DNA of 64,000 bases from Dermatemys mawii (GCA_007922305.1 ML677351.1:9887558-9951557); one strand, 5' to 3'. Counted from the stretch's first letter, positions 32,431-45,600 are shown. Program-made: numbers and translations. Notes: generated by a model not told the origin, from the letters alone.

Positions 32431-35400
32431 TATGATGTTGGCAATTAAGTAAAGCCTTTTGCACAGATTTTACAGTAATACTAGTCAGTACTTTTTAAAA
32501 GGCACCCTACATTATCTTGCACAGCTGGAGAAATTTGACCAGCTGAAAGACAGAGCCACCAGCTTTGCCCTTGTCCTGTGCCACAGAGTGTGCACAGTAA
32601 CTTGGGAGCGCCTTGGTTTCTGCGGTGTTTGGGTGATGGGCATTGCCCATGTAGACCCTTGCAATCTTGGCCCTCTGTGACTGGGACACCGTGCTCCATT
32701 GTGGACATAAGAAGCAGGATTTACCATTCATTATCAGCATTACTTCTAAAGTTGCCTCTTTGCAGTCAGGCGCTTAATGCTATATGAATGAGGCGGGGTG
32801 GGGAAGAGCAGAGGCTTGGACTTAATGCAGAATTGATTTGCTTAAAGAAGATCAGAGATGTCAGGCTCACCAATGAGCTGAAGAGTGAATTAGATATTTT
32901 CAAAATAAAAAATTAAGACAGGATAAAGAGGTGTAGGGATGAAGGAGGAAATCAGATAAGACAGACAAAAAGGGGCAGGCCAATTGGCCTTGAATATTCT
33001 TTTTTTCTGTTCCTACGAATTCTCATGCTCTTGCATACTAAGCCAAGATCAATGGAGATTAATCAGTTGTAGAGAAACCATCGTGAACTCATTGCAGGCT
33101 TTTAAAGTTTAAATTTGTTTATTGAGCACAATTTGGTTAGCATCAGGTGCTGAAGTTACATACACCAACACTAGCATAGAAATTACTTTATTTAGCTCCC
33201 AGTTGTAAGTTTCTATAGCAACTGGGCCCTATAGCAGTAAGCTGAGGTTTCTGGCATATGAATACTGCTGCTGCTAGACACTGGTAATGCTGTTTTTTAG
33301 GGCACTCCACTGCTGTTTAATTCTTTTTAAGGTGTCCTCTCTCTCCCACTCTCCCCCAGGGTCTTTCTTCAGCATAACTGTGCCTGCTTAGTCATACGTT
33401 TAATTACAGATTTTGCACTGAACCTTCCTTCTCTTGGCTGTAATACAAAGTTTCTCTTTCAGTCAAGGTTCAATTTCCCTTGAATGGTTAGCATGATGGT
33501 GTCTGCTACACACTCAGATGCTTTACATATCATGTAAACTGGGGGGGAAGTGGTGGGGAGGCGGCCATGGCACTGATGTTAGAAAATGCCTGAGATAATA
33601 AGGCTTGTCTAAGATCTGGTGCTGTGATCAGATCAGGTTTGGTGAGAGGAAGCTGGGCAAAGCCAGGTCAGCACTTGGACAAGAGCTCTCCAAGGAACCC
33701 CTTGTAAGTATTAATGATTCAGTAGGTTCTCCTGTTGCATCAGAGAGTCAGAATTGAATCAATGCTCTCAAATAGTATAAGGGGGCATTGCACTGCCAAC
33801 AGTGTTATCTTTTAGCTAACGTAAAACTGAGATCCTGACCAGTTGAACTCCTTCAAAAAAATATGTCATGGCACTCCATATTTGCCAATGAGATATTCAC
33901 TGGAGACTTTTGATCATATTCCACCCCCAGTAATTTACAATGCACCTAGCTCTACTCCCTCAAACACATACAACTGAATGTGTTTTTACTTTCTTCTAGT
34001 CTTACCCTAAACTCTTGAGCCATATTAGAAAGCTGTTGCATTCCACCTTAGAGGTGGTTGCATTTTAATAGTGAACAGAAGGACTGAACACATTTATTTC
34101 ACTGGTCATTCAGAGCCTTCTTTAGCGTGATTTCTTTTAAATGCACTAATCCATGATCTTTTGCCAGAGTTAGCTTTCTTCTTCCCTTTGAAGCACACTA
34201 AAATGTTTGGCTGAGGTGTTCTACAGATGTGCAAAGCATAGTTATGACAACAGGGAGTATAAACATGAATGTGTGTTTGGGTGGTTTAATAGTAATTATG
34301 AATTTTGATATTGTGGTTTCTTTTAGATAGCTAAGAGGAAAATCCTATGCTTTCCCTCCAAAATAAAGTACATATCCTTTGTACGTTTTTCATGTGCAGA
34401 CAGGCTGTATGACTGATTGAACGGTAACATTTTATATGCTCTAAGAGAGTCCTTCCTCTCTCCCCTGCTTTGATTCCTTTCAGTCTGAAGGAAACATGTT
34501 ACTTAATTCTACACCTTAAAGTAGTAGCTCTCTTCTGCTGTCCTGGAGCAGACTGTCCCTGGGAGAGTGTCTTGATCAAGCCACAGAAAACAAATGTTTA
34601 GGTACTGTACATGAGGTCAAAATGTGTTTTTTCATGACTTGGTCTGCAACAGCAGAATTCATGTGCTCTGAATAACATTGCCCTTGTATACCCATGGGTA
34701 GGTTGGCCCAGGGAACAAACTCTAACTTGAAAAGAGGTTGCTAGAGGGCAAAATGGAAGGGCAGGGAGGTAGAACAAATAATTAAGGTTAGATGTGTAAA
34801 TCGTATCTGCCCTCAGGTTGAGGGTGTTACCGGTAGATTTCTTTTCCTCTCCCCCAGGCCCAGATGAGCTGTATAGACCTTGAGAGTATTTGACTGGGAA
34901 ATCCACTCATCAGGTTATGTGCAGCCTGTCCTGTTCTTACAGCAGAATCCTCTCTCTCAGCTTTTGCTGACTGCTCAGGGGTTGCTAGCTTGATCTTTTT
35001 GAGGCCTGTTCCCAGCTGATATAGAGATTTAAGGAACAATCTATATCAGAATGAGAATTACTGAATGAGTCTATCTTGGAGCAGGACCCACAGCCCCGAA
35101 ACATATCATGATATCATACCCCACAGAAGAGAAAGCATAACTCATAGAGGGATTCAGAAGTTGGGGACTAGTACCTGGAAATCATTTGTCTGCCCTGCTG
35201 TGAGTCTGTCTGCAGCACATGCATCTGCAGCAGGTAAGGTGGCCAGATGTCCAGTTTTCAACCAAACATCAGTTGAAAAGGGAACCATCCCAGTCTGGTT
35301 AAAATGAGTGAGGTAGAGAGGACAGGGGAGAGGAAGTGACAGAGGGGGGAAGGGAGCACGGTGGAGCCTCAGAGAAGGGATGGGGCAAGGGTATTCGGTT

Positions 35401-36651
35401 TTGTTCGGTCAATAAGGTGGCACCCCTAGCAGCGGGGCCTGCTGTCACTCTCACTAAGCACAGGACATGTTGGCAGCAGCTTCTTGCAAAGCACTGCTGC
35501 CAGAAGCATGGGAGTTTTGCAATTTCTTTGTTTTGCATTCTCAGGCTTCTGGTTTCTCTCTCCAGCTGCTATGAAAGGGCTTTTCAAAATGGCAGCCAGA
35601 GCCAGCTGCAGAGGTAACTTTGTTACTTGCGTCTTGCTAGGAGGCAGGAATCTAGCTGGAGAAAAGGAGCGGGGCCCATTTTTCATAGCATGAAAATCCT
35701 GTAACTTGACTAATCATCCCCTAGCCTGCACCAAACAGTCAGGAAAGGAAATTTTATTATTATATAAATAAAATATGAGGAGGGGGAGAGAGAGATAATA
35801 AGTGTATGAATTTCATTATAGGATTCCTGAATGATACACTGCTGTTGGAATTATATCTTAACATAATATACCAATTAACTGAGTATAAAGAATTGGCCAA
35901 AGAAAGAAGAGGAGGTCAGTGTATCACTTCTAGTCTTTGCTTTCATGTAGACACATTTCCTTTTCTTTCATGAATCTATGCTGATTATGTTTTGCTTAAT
36001 GCTGGATATAAGCCCATTTTCAACAGAAACAGAACTGAGTTACCAGACATAATATTAAAAACTTAATTACTATCTAATTTTTAATTGTTCAGCATGTCTA
36101 CCACTAAAATGCTTCAGTTGTGAATCACAAGCAGGCTGGGTGTATATTCAGTAAACCAGCCTCTCTTGTTTTGCTTTAGTTCATAGGAAAAATGATCAAT
36201 GAAATAGTGAAAGGCAGGGATTTCTCATGGTGCCTTTGAGAACAACTTCCACTTAGTGTTTTCATTTATTACTAACTCACTGTCTAACAGGTTTCTAATG
36301 GAAGAGACAACCTTTGTAACAGGCAACTGCGGTAAAATGGTAAGGTATGATCCCATGATCCAAACAGAAAAATCTCATTTATGGCTGGTGTTCTGTACTT
36401 CACTTCCTTGGATTATTTCACCTTCCCCCACTCCTTTTTTCATGAACTTTCCCACTGTGCCGAAAGCCTATGTGTGACAGAAAACACAAAAACAACCCGG
36501 CTTTCTGATTGCCTGCTAACATGTATTATCATCACAATAGAACTTGGCTGATTAAACAGATGAAGTTTTTATTTAGCATAACAAGAATTCAAGTGTTATA
36601 CAAGTTGAAACTGTAATAAAATTTGTTTGAGTAGGCTTTATCTACCTGTAA
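32431..36651. other. Four-kilobase stretch without recognised gene
   Basis: There is no coding exon I can support. Frames of 70-102 residues (for example 34598-34906 on -, 35336-35617 on +) are matched by antisense frames and have no motif. A weak hAT-related fragment ('ggtggccagatgtccagttttc') lies at about 35239-35265. The part at about 32960-33030 may be a LINE or other repeat edge. Confidence 0.45.
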
Positions 36652-36840
36652 TCATAGAATATCAGGGTTGGAGAGGACCTCAGGAGATCATCTAGTCCAA
36701 CCCCCTGTTCAAAGGAGGACCAATTCCCAATTAAATCATCCAACAGATTTTTGCCCCATATCCCTGAATGGCCCCCTCAAGAATTGAGCTCCCAAGGCTA
36801 GGTTTAGCAGGCCAGTGCTCAAACCATTGAGCTAATTATG
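36652..36840 (-). mobile_element. tRNA-derived SINE with CR1-type tail (turtle Pol III SINE)
   Basis: Read on -, the head has an A-box-like 'tagctcaatggtttgagca' and a degenerate B-box 'gagctcaattcttg'. Next come a unique body ('gggccattcagggatatggg') and the CR1-like 3' end ('gggttggactagatgatctc', then 'ctccaaccctgatattctatgatt'). This is the structure described for tortoise tRNA-derived SINEs, whose tail lets CR1 reverse transcriptase copy them. The copy is nearly complete at about 189 bp. It is the best single taxonomic clue in the window. Confidence 0.85.
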
Positions 36841-37200
36841 TTTAGTGCCTGAAGGACCTTACTTTGAGCCTCTATCTGAAAGCAGTTAATACTGTGACTA
36901 TCACAAGACTCCGTCTCATGATGTCTCATTGTTACGAAGGCTTTAAAATGTTAGTCCAAGTTTTTCTCATAGAAACACTATGTTTAAAAGCAAATACTGA
37001 CTTTTTAGAAAGTATATTTATAACTGATGAAAAGGACAGCAATCTAATGATGGAGTGGATTTCATCTGGAAAAGCCCAAAGATGTTTTCCATGTGAGCAG
37101 CTGGAATCCAGTTTCAGCCAGTAAAGAAGCTAGGGAAAAAGTTAGTTAATAGAATACTACTTTAAAATGTTTCATTCATAGATTTCAAAGCTATGTACAA
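36841..37200. other. Stretch without recognised gene
   Basis: The 86-residue frame at 36864-37124 has no motif and no splice signals that I can support. Confidence 0.4.
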
Positions 37201-37204
37201 AGGG

Positions 37205-37262
37205 AACAAGTATTATCCATGTTTTACAGAGAGGGAAACTGAGTCACGGGGTGGTTATGTTT
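37205..37262 (-). repeat. MIR core fragment
   Basis: 'tattatccatgttttacagagagggaaactgagtca' is the reversed MIR core (the segment after the tRNA head), a well-known string in amniotes. Confidence 0.7.
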
Positions 37263-37483
37263 ATATTATTTAATTTATAAAATAAGTTTATCTTGTTGTC
37301 TAGGTGCATGACTATTTTAACAACAGACATTCAATAAAATGTACACATTGTAACCTCACCAAAACTAAGGTATTCCCACTGTGCCACGATATCAAAAAAG
37401 CCTTTATATAATTACACACATACACGCACGCACGCATATGCATGCTCTGAAGGTCATTTTTTTTAAAAAAAAAAATAAGCCAA
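37263..37483. other. Stretch with small CA/CG-CA tract
   Basis: 'cacacatacacgcacgcacgcat' at about 37420-37440 and an A-run at about 37464-37474. No gene. Confidence 0.5.
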
Positions 37484-38176
37484 GAGGAAAGATAGTGTCA
37501 ATACTAATGACAGTATCGGGTAGGCAATATTGGCAGTAGAATGACTGTACATATACGGGAGAGGAATCTGGGCAAAGCCAAGCAAAAGAAAACTAAGATG
37601 CCTGTATACCAGTACAAGGAGCCTGGGTAATAAAATGGAAGAACTAGAACTACTGGTGCAGAAAGTGAAAACAAATATTATAGGATTAAAAGAAATATGA
37701 TGCAATAGTAGTCATTACTGGAGTATAGGCACTGAAGGGTAGATGCAATTCAGGAAAGACAGAAATAAAGGTAAAGGTGGTGGAGTAGCATTATATATTA
37801 ATGATGAGGTAGCCTGTAAAGAAATTAGAAGGGATGAAATAGATAAAAATCTGTTTGGATCAAAACCACTTTGTGGAAGGAAGGTAATGGAGGATCAGTG
37901 TGATAGTGATTGGGCTTTGCTACAAACCCGCCCCCAGCGTCTGTTCTGGATATAGATAGAGACCTCTTTGATATTTTTAATGTAATAAATACTTTTAGAA
38001 ATTGTGTGATAATAGGAGACTTTAATTTTCCAGATATAGACTGGCGGACAAGGGCTTCTAATAATGATAGGGGCCTGATATCCCTGCATGTGACAGCTGA
38101 CAGATTTCTTCACCAGATAGACAGCGAACCAACAAGACGTAATGCCATTTTAGATTTAGCATTGATAAGTAATGTG

Positions 38177-38707
38177 CAGGGCAGGTGCAATCACTAGGCG
38201 AACTAGGCGACCGCCTACGGCACCTAGTGGTTAAGGGCGCCAAAAAGCACGCTCAGGGGAGGCAGTGGAGCAGAGGTGAGCTGGGGTAGGGGGCACAGGG
38301 AGGGTGCCCACAGCAAGTAACGGGGAGGGGGGTGCGCAGGTGAACCACTACCCACACCCGCTCACCTGTGCTCCACCTCCTTCCCTGAGCATGCCACGCC
38401 CTCTGCTTCTCCTCCCCTCCCAGGCTTGCCATGCTGATTGGCGCCGCAAGCCTGGGAGGTGGGAAAAGTGGAGCGGCACTGGCATGTTCCGGGGAGGAGG
38501 CGGAGCAGAGGTGAGATGAGGTGGAGAGCTGCCACAGGGGTGGGCTCCCCAGGTGGAGGAGGGTGAGGAGCTGTCACAGGGCAGAGGGAGGGGGCACTGC
38601 AGAGCAGAGAGGGAGGCAGGGAACTGCCACAGGGCTCGGGGTTGGGGGCGGGGAAGCACCAGGTGGATGTTTCACCTAGTGCATGAAAGATCCTTCCCCT
38701 GGCCCTG
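38177..38707. mobile_element. hAT non-autonomous element, 531 bp, within CR1 endonuclease region
   Basis: Termini CAGGGCAGG and, in reverse, CAGGGCCAGG; 8-bp duplication GTAATGTG (38169-38176) / GTAATGAG (38708-38715) with one mismatch. The interior is GC-rich with inverted 'ctcccaggcttgcc'/'ggcgccgcaagcctgggag' segments and repeated 'gccacagggg'/'ctgtcacaggg' words. Open frames are compositional. Confidence 0.9.
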
Positions 38708-39454
38708 GTAATGAGGACCTCTTAGAAGAGCTAGTTGTGGATAACAGCCTTGGTTTGAGTGATCATGAGTTAATTCAGTTTAAATTAAATGGAAGGATAA
38801 ACAAAAATAGGTCTGCAACTAAGGTCCTTGATTCCAAAAGGGCAAACTTTTTTTAAAAAGAAAAGGGAATTGGGGAAATGGACTGAACTGAAGAATTCAA
38901 GTCTCTGAATGTGGCTGAGGTTTGAATAACTTTTAGTCAAAGCTGCAAAAGCTATCTGAAGCCTGCATCCCAAGCAAGGGGAAAAATTTGTAGGGAAGGG
39001 TTGCAGAGCAAAGTGGATAAGAGAAACTGAACACCTACAAGGAATGAAAGATGGGAAAGACCAGAAAAGAAAGCTCTCTCTTGAAGGTCGGAAAATGTAG
39101 AGGAAAAATGAGAACCGCCAAAAGCCAGGGAGAGTGGACCTTGCAAAGGAAATTAAAACTAAAAATATTCTATAGCCATAAAGGAACTGGGACTGCTAAA
39201 TGCTGAAGAGAGGGTCAAGATTAAAGATAATATAGTCATGGCTGAACACCTAAATGAATACTTTGCCTCAGATTTTTAGTAAGACTTATGAAGATCTTCG
39301 GGGTAGTGGCAGGGTGGCTAACGGGGACGATGATATGGAAGTATAAGTTACAATATCTGAGGTGGAAGCCAAGCTCAAACAGCTTAATGGGACACAATCA
39401 GAGAGCCCAGATAATCTCCAACTAGGAATAGAATGGAACAGAAGTAGTAAAAAC

Positions 39455-39640
39455 TTTTTTGCTTTCTGTGTATATAAATGCATCTTACTTCTCTTCCATT
39501 CTATGCATCCGATGAAGTGGGCTATAGCCCACAAAAGCTTATGCTGAAATAGACTGGTTAGTCTCTAAGGTGCCACAAGTATTCCTCGTCTTATTTACGG
39601 ATACAGACGAACACGGCTGCTAATCTTAAATATCTAAACT
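39455..39640 (+). repeat. Common turtle interspersed repeat inserted in CR1
   Basis: Same family as 32076-32170: 'gcatccgatgaagtgggct', 'cacaaaagcttatgctg', 'ttagtctctaaggtgccac' and 'cagacgaacacggctgct'. Upstream 'ctgtgtatataaatgc' also belongs to it. 39641-39766 may be a further insert. Confidence 0.7.
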
Positions 39641-39766
39641 GTATTCTTCAATTTACTCACCTAAATTTGGGTTATTGCTGATTATGCACTATATGTATCT
39701 TAAACAATCTTTGTATTTGTGGATAATCTAAGCACTATATGCAGATGTACACTCTTCTCTTAATAT

Positions 39767-40165
39767 TGTGGCAAAGTGCCTCCCTGACTCACCGGGCTCC
39801 AGTCCCTTTTGTTGCTCTGGCTAGGCAAGTGCTGTTCAGACAAACTGCCTAGAAGCCCCAGGGCAGGCTTATCCTTCCTCTAATCACTTCTTTTTGGCTG
39901 AGTTTTTTTTCTTTGCCCAGGGAAAGCTGTCTCCCTTCGTGGAGAGGCTCCCTGTCCTGCTGCTCCCAACCTGCTGGCAGCCTCACTCTCCCTCCCCATC
40001 CTTCCTAGCTGGGTTGATTTAAAAAGGACTCTGATGGCCTTTTAACTGGGCTCAGCTGAACTTGCTTGAGCCACAGGTAACCTTACTCAGATGGATCCAC
40101 TTAGCCTGTAGTAACCTCTCTTACCACCAGCCCCTCCGGCAGCAGACTGCTCTGGGTTTACCACA
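39767..40165 (+). mobile_element. Solo LTR, 399 bp, inside CR1
   Basis: Starts TGTGG and ends CCACA. A 4-bp repeat ATAT flanks both sides (39763-39766, 40166-40169), compatible with a Gypsy-type target duplication but in simple AT sequence. The interior has no coding content and is C/T-rich. The orientation is assumed. Confidence 0.6.
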
Positions 40166-41640
40166 ATATATAGATAGAGAGAGAGAGAATGTGTGTACAC
40201 AGGTTAACATTAGCTTTAATACAAATTTTAAATCTGAGAAGTGAAAGATGGATAAGGAACTGGTTAAAGGGGAGACTGCCACAGGTCTTAACGAAAGGTG
40301 AACTGTCAGGCTAGAGGGAGTTCCTTAGGGAATTGTCTTGAGACCAATCTTATTTAATATATTAATTCATGACCATGGCACAAAACGTGGGAGTGTCCTA
40401 ATAAAATTGGCAGATGACCCAAAGTTAAAAGATATTGCCAATGCAGAGGCAGACCAGAATACCATACAGGAAGGTCTGGAGGACCTTGAAAACTGGAGTA
40501 ACAGAAATGAGATGAAATTTAATAGCACAAAGTCATGCATTTAGGGATTTGCTCAGTTTATAGCAAAAAATTTTGTTATGTATCAGCTGTAAGTGAAGAG
40601 AGGAGGAAAAAAAGCCAAAGCATATCGGTTGATCACAGGATTACGAGTCACCAATATGATGCAGCTGTGAAAAAGGCTAATGCAATCCTAAGATGCATCA
40701 GGCAAGATATTTGCAGTCAAGACAGGGAAGTGTTGTTGCCATTAAGCAAGGCACTGGTGAGACCTCAGCTGGAATACTATGTGCAATTCTGTTCTCCCAT
40801 GTTTACGAAAGATTAGTTCAAACTAGAACAGGTGCAGAGAAGGCTACTAGGATGATCAGCGGAATGGAAAACATATCTGATGAGAGGAGACTCAAGGAGC
40901 TTGGCTTGTTTAGCCTAAGCTAATGTAGGCTTACAGGAGAGAAGATTACTCTCTGTGTACGTATACAGACTGATGAATACCCAGGAGAGAGGGGAATTAT
41001 TTAAGTTAAGTACCAATGTACACAAGAACAAATGGATATAAACTGGCTATTAAGAAGTTTAGGCTCAAAATTAGACAAAAGTTTCTATTATAGAAGTGAA
41101 GCCTTCCAAGGGGAGCAGTGAGGGCAAAAAACTTAAGTGAGCTTCAAGCCTGAGCTTTATAAGTTTATGGAGGGATGGTATGGTGAGGTTGCCAACAATG
41201 GCTTATGGTCCATCTGCCAAATATCCCTAATGGCCAGAGGTGGGCACTAGATGGGGAAGGCTCTGAGTTACTACAGAGAATTCTTTCCCAGGTGTCTGGT
41301 TTTGGGTCTTGCCAGCATGCTCAGGGTCTACCCATATTTGGGGTCAGAAAGCTATTTCTCCCAAGGTCTGATTGGCAGAGACCCTGTTTGTTTTTCCTTT
41401 CTCCTTAGCCTGAGTCACAGGTCACTTGTTGATTTAAACTAGTGTAAATAGTGGATTCTCAATAACTTCAGATATTTAAATCATGCTTTCAAGGACTTCA
41501 GGAACTTAGCTAGAGGTTATAGTTCTATTGTAGGCAGAGGTGGGTGAAGTGCTGTGGCCTTCGATGTGCAGGACCTCTGAGTAGAGGATCACGATGGTCT
41601 CTCTTGGCCCTAAAATTCTGTGAGTCTAAGGAATTTGAGC

Positions 41641-42074
41641 TTCATGCCTCTCATTGAGAATGCCTTGATGCCAGTGCCCCGATATTTTAAATTGAAAGCC
41701 TGTTGACAAGACCACTTCAGCTGATCGCTAGCGCCGTGAAAGGACGTAAGTCGAGAATTAGTTTCTAAAGAAAGCAGGACCTAAACTAGAGGTAAAGACT
41801 GGATTCAAGAACAGCAGCTCGTACAGTACCTGAAAATGAATCTGAAGCCAGTGATGATCAGGGACCACTGACAATCAGATTGGTGCAGAAAGCTTTTCAG
41901 AAAACAATGATTCAGGGAACCAGTAGAAATGAAAATGTGTAAGGGCTGCTGCATTTTGCACAGGCTAAAACTTCTGAGTGGCTTTCAGCTATAGCCTCAT
42001 GTAGAACGCACTGCACAAATCATTATGCTGCTGATAAAAGCATAGAAGGCTACATTTAAAGTGGTGTAGGTTAA
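41641..42074. other. Stretch without recognised gene
   Basis: No coding or repeat feature named. Confidence 0.4.
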
Positions 42075-42180
42075 GTCAACTTGTCTCAGGTTACGCAGGG
42101 AGTTAGTGACAGAGTCCAACAGAACCAAGCTCTTCTAAAATCCATTCTCCTGCTCTAAACACTATTCAGCACTGCTTGTC
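42075..42180 (-). repeat. MIR SINE fragment
   Basis: 'aggttacgcagggagttagtgacagagtcc' then 'cattctcctgctctaaacact' correspond to the reversed MIR core and tRNA head (end of the core, then the B- to A-box side). Confidence 0.6.
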
Positions 42181-45085
42181 ATATGACCAACCATACTAGC
42201 ATGACACACATGAGGAGGCACTTTCTTAGTCTTCTCAGCATTTTGGAATTATTTATTAGCCAAAATATTACAGCATTGGCCATTTTAGATAAATTCAGTA
42301 CCAGAGTACTGACCTCTTGAAAATGAATTACTTCTAACTTTACACCTCAATTCCCTCCTGGCCCCCTGCTTTGTCTTGTTTATTCTTTAGCAATTATTCA
42401 TCTTTTATGGCTTCCTTTAGCTAATCACTTCAGCAACAGGAACATTTACTGAGAATCACAGTGCATGATCTAGTACTTTTCTGGACCTAAAGAGGAGGAA
42501 AAATGTTTAATTTTCCTCCTGAAATGTGCAAAAACACCATTGCATGAGATGTAAAGAAGGAGAGGAAAAAGGGGTTGAATTCCCAAAATAGTTGATGAAG
42601 TAATAATAGCAGTGAATGAGGCCACATAAATGATTCATGAGCCTCATTTTTTCCCCTATTGTTACTAAAAGGAGACTTATTATTATTAGAAAAAATGCTG
42701 GGCTGGTGATGTAAAGAAAATCAGTATTTGCTACAAATTATTTTCACTAACACAAGCCTTTGTGTACAGTTTTAGGAATATATTTTATAAGAATATAATT
42801 TTGTAATTTGATCCCTACTGTACTCTGAGCCTTCTGAGGTCCACAGATCTCTTTAATACTTGCACTTCAGTTGCTAATAAGAACTCTTGTGGGTGTAATA
42901 ACAGCTGAAAATACAATAGTAAATGATTCTTATATTACTATTTCAGAGGTCACAATGGGTAACAAAGAGACCACAAGAATGTAAAATAAACATATTGCTC
43001 TACAGCACAGCCAGGCTGTAGCTTCAGGATGATCACTTTGAGGAGATGTGCGTGCTTTAAGAACATTTTCTTCTTAGCTTTCAAGGCTGAGGTTACAAAT
43101 ATCTGAACATCTGTTCTGAAGCAATGAAATTTCAATGGGATATTTTTCCTTTTAAAACCCGATCCTTGAAAGACTGACTTGAAACATGAGACAGCAACAA
43201 GCGTCAGTCAGGCAAAGAGTGCATATTTGGCTGAGCGATGTAGTGAGCTAAACCTGGTCTTTTTGATTTTTGTAAATTATGTGCTATTAGAAACCAATGA
43301 AGATGATAAAAATGGGATTACCATCCATCCATATGAGAGATTTCAATCTACATTTAAACAGTTCTGGAGGATTTAATGTAAAACAGGGAGCTTTCTCAAA
43401 CAAACAATCAAAATAATCCATTAAAGCTGTAATCACCAGTATGCTTGGGTGTTGCTGTGTTTTAGAGCAAACTGATTGTGTAAATATTGTTAAAGTGTTA
43501 CCTCGTGTAGTTACCTTTCTACTTCACAAATGTGTGCCTCTTTTAAAGATTGCAGTACATTATCTGCCTTGATTCTCAACTGAAAAACAATCCTTCCTAC
43601 ACTGTTAATGCATATCAATGAATAACAAGCAGGTAAGACTATAAATATGTATAGATATTACAAGTGAGATCAAATGTACAATCTTGGAACGCAAAGACTA
43701 TACATCTGCGTAAAATATATCTAATTGTTATTGTAGTTTAGAGATTTACCATACATATACAATATCCTGCCCTGTTATGAGCATTCTCAGAAACTGGAGA
43801 CGTGCCATATCCCCAATATTGCTCTCCATTTCCCCCATAAATTAGAGGAAGAAAAAACAAACAGTGAGTATAACCAATTTTATAATCACACAAGGGTTAT
43901 AAATTTTACTTATGAGGTTGAATATTTCTGTTTAAAGCAGTAAACTGATATTGCAGATGCCTTGTGGCGGGGGAGGAGGGGGGAGCTAAGGAATATGAGA
44001 AATCTGTGTCCCCCCCACAAAAGCTGAAAGATGCAACAGTCCTGGATTAATCAGATACTTGTGGAGCAAAACACCTGCAGGCAGGCAGACTTCAATGGGT
44101 AAAGCTTCCAAAATATTTTGTCAAACATTTGTGCACAGCTCTGTCATGACCAATTTCATGGCTCAACAACAAGTCAAGCACCAGTTGTGCAGATTTTCTG
44201 TGACATTTAGTAAGGAGGAAAAATGCAGAATACATTGAAAATGAGTAAGTTCTGCAGGTTTCACATTCATTTTTTATTTCACTCAATGAGGAATGGATTT
44301 CACTTGCTCCCTTTGGAGGTAAATTGATAGGGCAAGGGGAACAGTCATCATAAACCGAGAAATCTGGGTTGTGAAAAGAGCAAATATCCCTGATCTTGAG
44401 ATAATAAGTAAAACATAATTAAAAGCCACTGAGTTGTGAGAGAGACTGCACTTCTCCCCATATTATAGTTAGTGCACTAATATTAAAAGCAGAGAATTAA
44501 GATTGCACCCTTGACCGTAGCTTGAGCCAGATCCTGTCTGTCTGGTGAAAGCTAGACTGTCAATGCTTCCTTGGGGAAGGGAGAGAGAACATCTTCCATA
44601 TGAAAGCAATTGCTCCAGGCTCTTTTTCAGTAAGTCACCTCTTTGTTTGCCACATTGCCCTGTTCTGCGGCTTAGGCTCTATGATAGGCCTTCTCATACA
44701 GACTCTCTCCTACTAAAGTCTCCTTAAGGGCACTCTCAGCTCCTAAAAGATGAAATTCACTCAGCGTTGGAGGAGCCACATAAGTCTTCTCCTATGGCGT
44801 CACCACCATGGTTACATTGCACGAAATGTGGCACATGGAGTCATTTGAATCTCCTGAGTGGGGCAGAACTGGGCCAGATTAGGTCACTGATCCTTCACCT
44901 CAGAAGTGGCTCCAGTGAGAAGGTTGCCACGCTTTGGATAGGCACAGGGAGGCAGATTATTCATCATGAAGGGATCCTAGTTAATGGCTCTGGGGTTTCT
45001 GAGATGATGGAGTCCATCTGTAGATTCTCACATTTTCCACTTTCATATCTAGGCTTGGATGGATTGTTTCTTAGCATAACAGAAG
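42181..45085. other. Three-kilobase stretch without recognised gene
   Basis: AT-rich. Short frames without motifs, including 44767-45096 on +, whose 109 residues resemble no family I know. G-rich/C-rich spots at about 43967-44012. Confidence 0.45.
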
Positions 45086-45190
45086 ATCCTACTTAGATTG
45101 TAAACTTCTTGGGGCAAAGATCATCTTTTTGTGTTGTGTTTGTACCTAGCAAAGTGCCTAACACAATGTAGTCCTGGTCCATGACTACAG
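45086..45190 (+). repeat. MIR/L2-type tail
   Basis: 'gattgtaaacttcttggggcaaag', 'tttttgtgttgtgtttgtacct' and 'agtgcctaacacaatgtagtcctggtcc' match the family tail closely. Confidence 0.65.
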
Positions 45191-45600
45191 CAATGGCAGA
45201 AATAGACAACTGGTGGTCCAAGGGCCACATCTGGCCCACTAGATCATTTTATTTGGCCTGTCACAGCCCACCTATTGGCAACAATTACAGGAAGGGGGAG
45301 CAGGATGTCGTATGGGGAGGACCGTGTTTACATGTGTCAGATGGGTCGCAGAGCAAATGGGTGGCAGGGAGCCATGTCCAGCCCTCTGTGACAGGGGCCA
45401 CCTCTGCATGGTGGACTTACTCTCTGACCATTGAGGCCCCCACTCTCTGGGGGCAGGATCCAACCTACCCCCCAGAAGCATTACCTGACCTACTCACATC
45501 ACACTCCTGGGGTGGGGACGACCTGACCCCCTGCAGCACATCACACCTCCTGACATGGCAGAGGGCCTTAAGGGATTTTGTGTGACCCTCTGCTACCTTA
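45191..45600. mobile_element. Probable hAT non-autonomous element
   Basis: 'cagaaatagacaactggtggtccaagggccaca' then 'ctggcccactagatc' has the layout of hAT left ends ('...ggcaaactacggcccgc...'). The right end 'tgtgaccctctg' near 45590 may be the partner. Termini are decayed and no duplication was found. The 134-residue frame here is compositional. Confidence 0.4.

Larger units (their letters stand above)
37743..40923 (+). pseudogene. CR1 ORF2 remnant: endonuclease plus reverse transcriptase
   Basis: The segment around 38000 encodes 'VIIGDFNFPDIDWR', the metal-binding GDFN motif of APE-type endonuclease, ending in 'LDLALISN'. The frame resumes after the hAT with 'LGLSDHELIQF', which contains the SDH catalytic motif. 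RT follows at 40338 ('RPILFNILIHD') with 'KLADDPKLKD' as the altered polymerase box (ADD, with Pro where Thr is usual), then 'EGLEDLENWSNRNEMKFN', and a C-terminal region to about 40923 ('GTGETSAGILCAILFS' in one frame, 'RPQLEYYVQFCSPMF' in the other). Many stops and shifts. Confidence 0.85.
37484..41640 (+). mobile_element. Long CR1-type LINE copy with three insertions
   Basis: The endonuclease region (37.5-38.2 kb), its C-terminal part and linker (38.7-39.43 kb), reverse transcriptase (40.25-40.93 kb) and a 3' UTR ending 'gatggtctctcttggcccta' (41.59-41.64 kb) occur in order on +. The element is broken by a hAT at 38177-38707, the repeat at about 39455-39640 and an LTR at 39767-40165. It is AT-rich and decayed, a different subfamily from the CR1 at 47.2 kb. 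Confidence 0.85.

Noticed and set aside
45181..45585. 134-residue protein gene on +
   Set aside because: Runs through probable hAT non-autonomous sequence; no motif.
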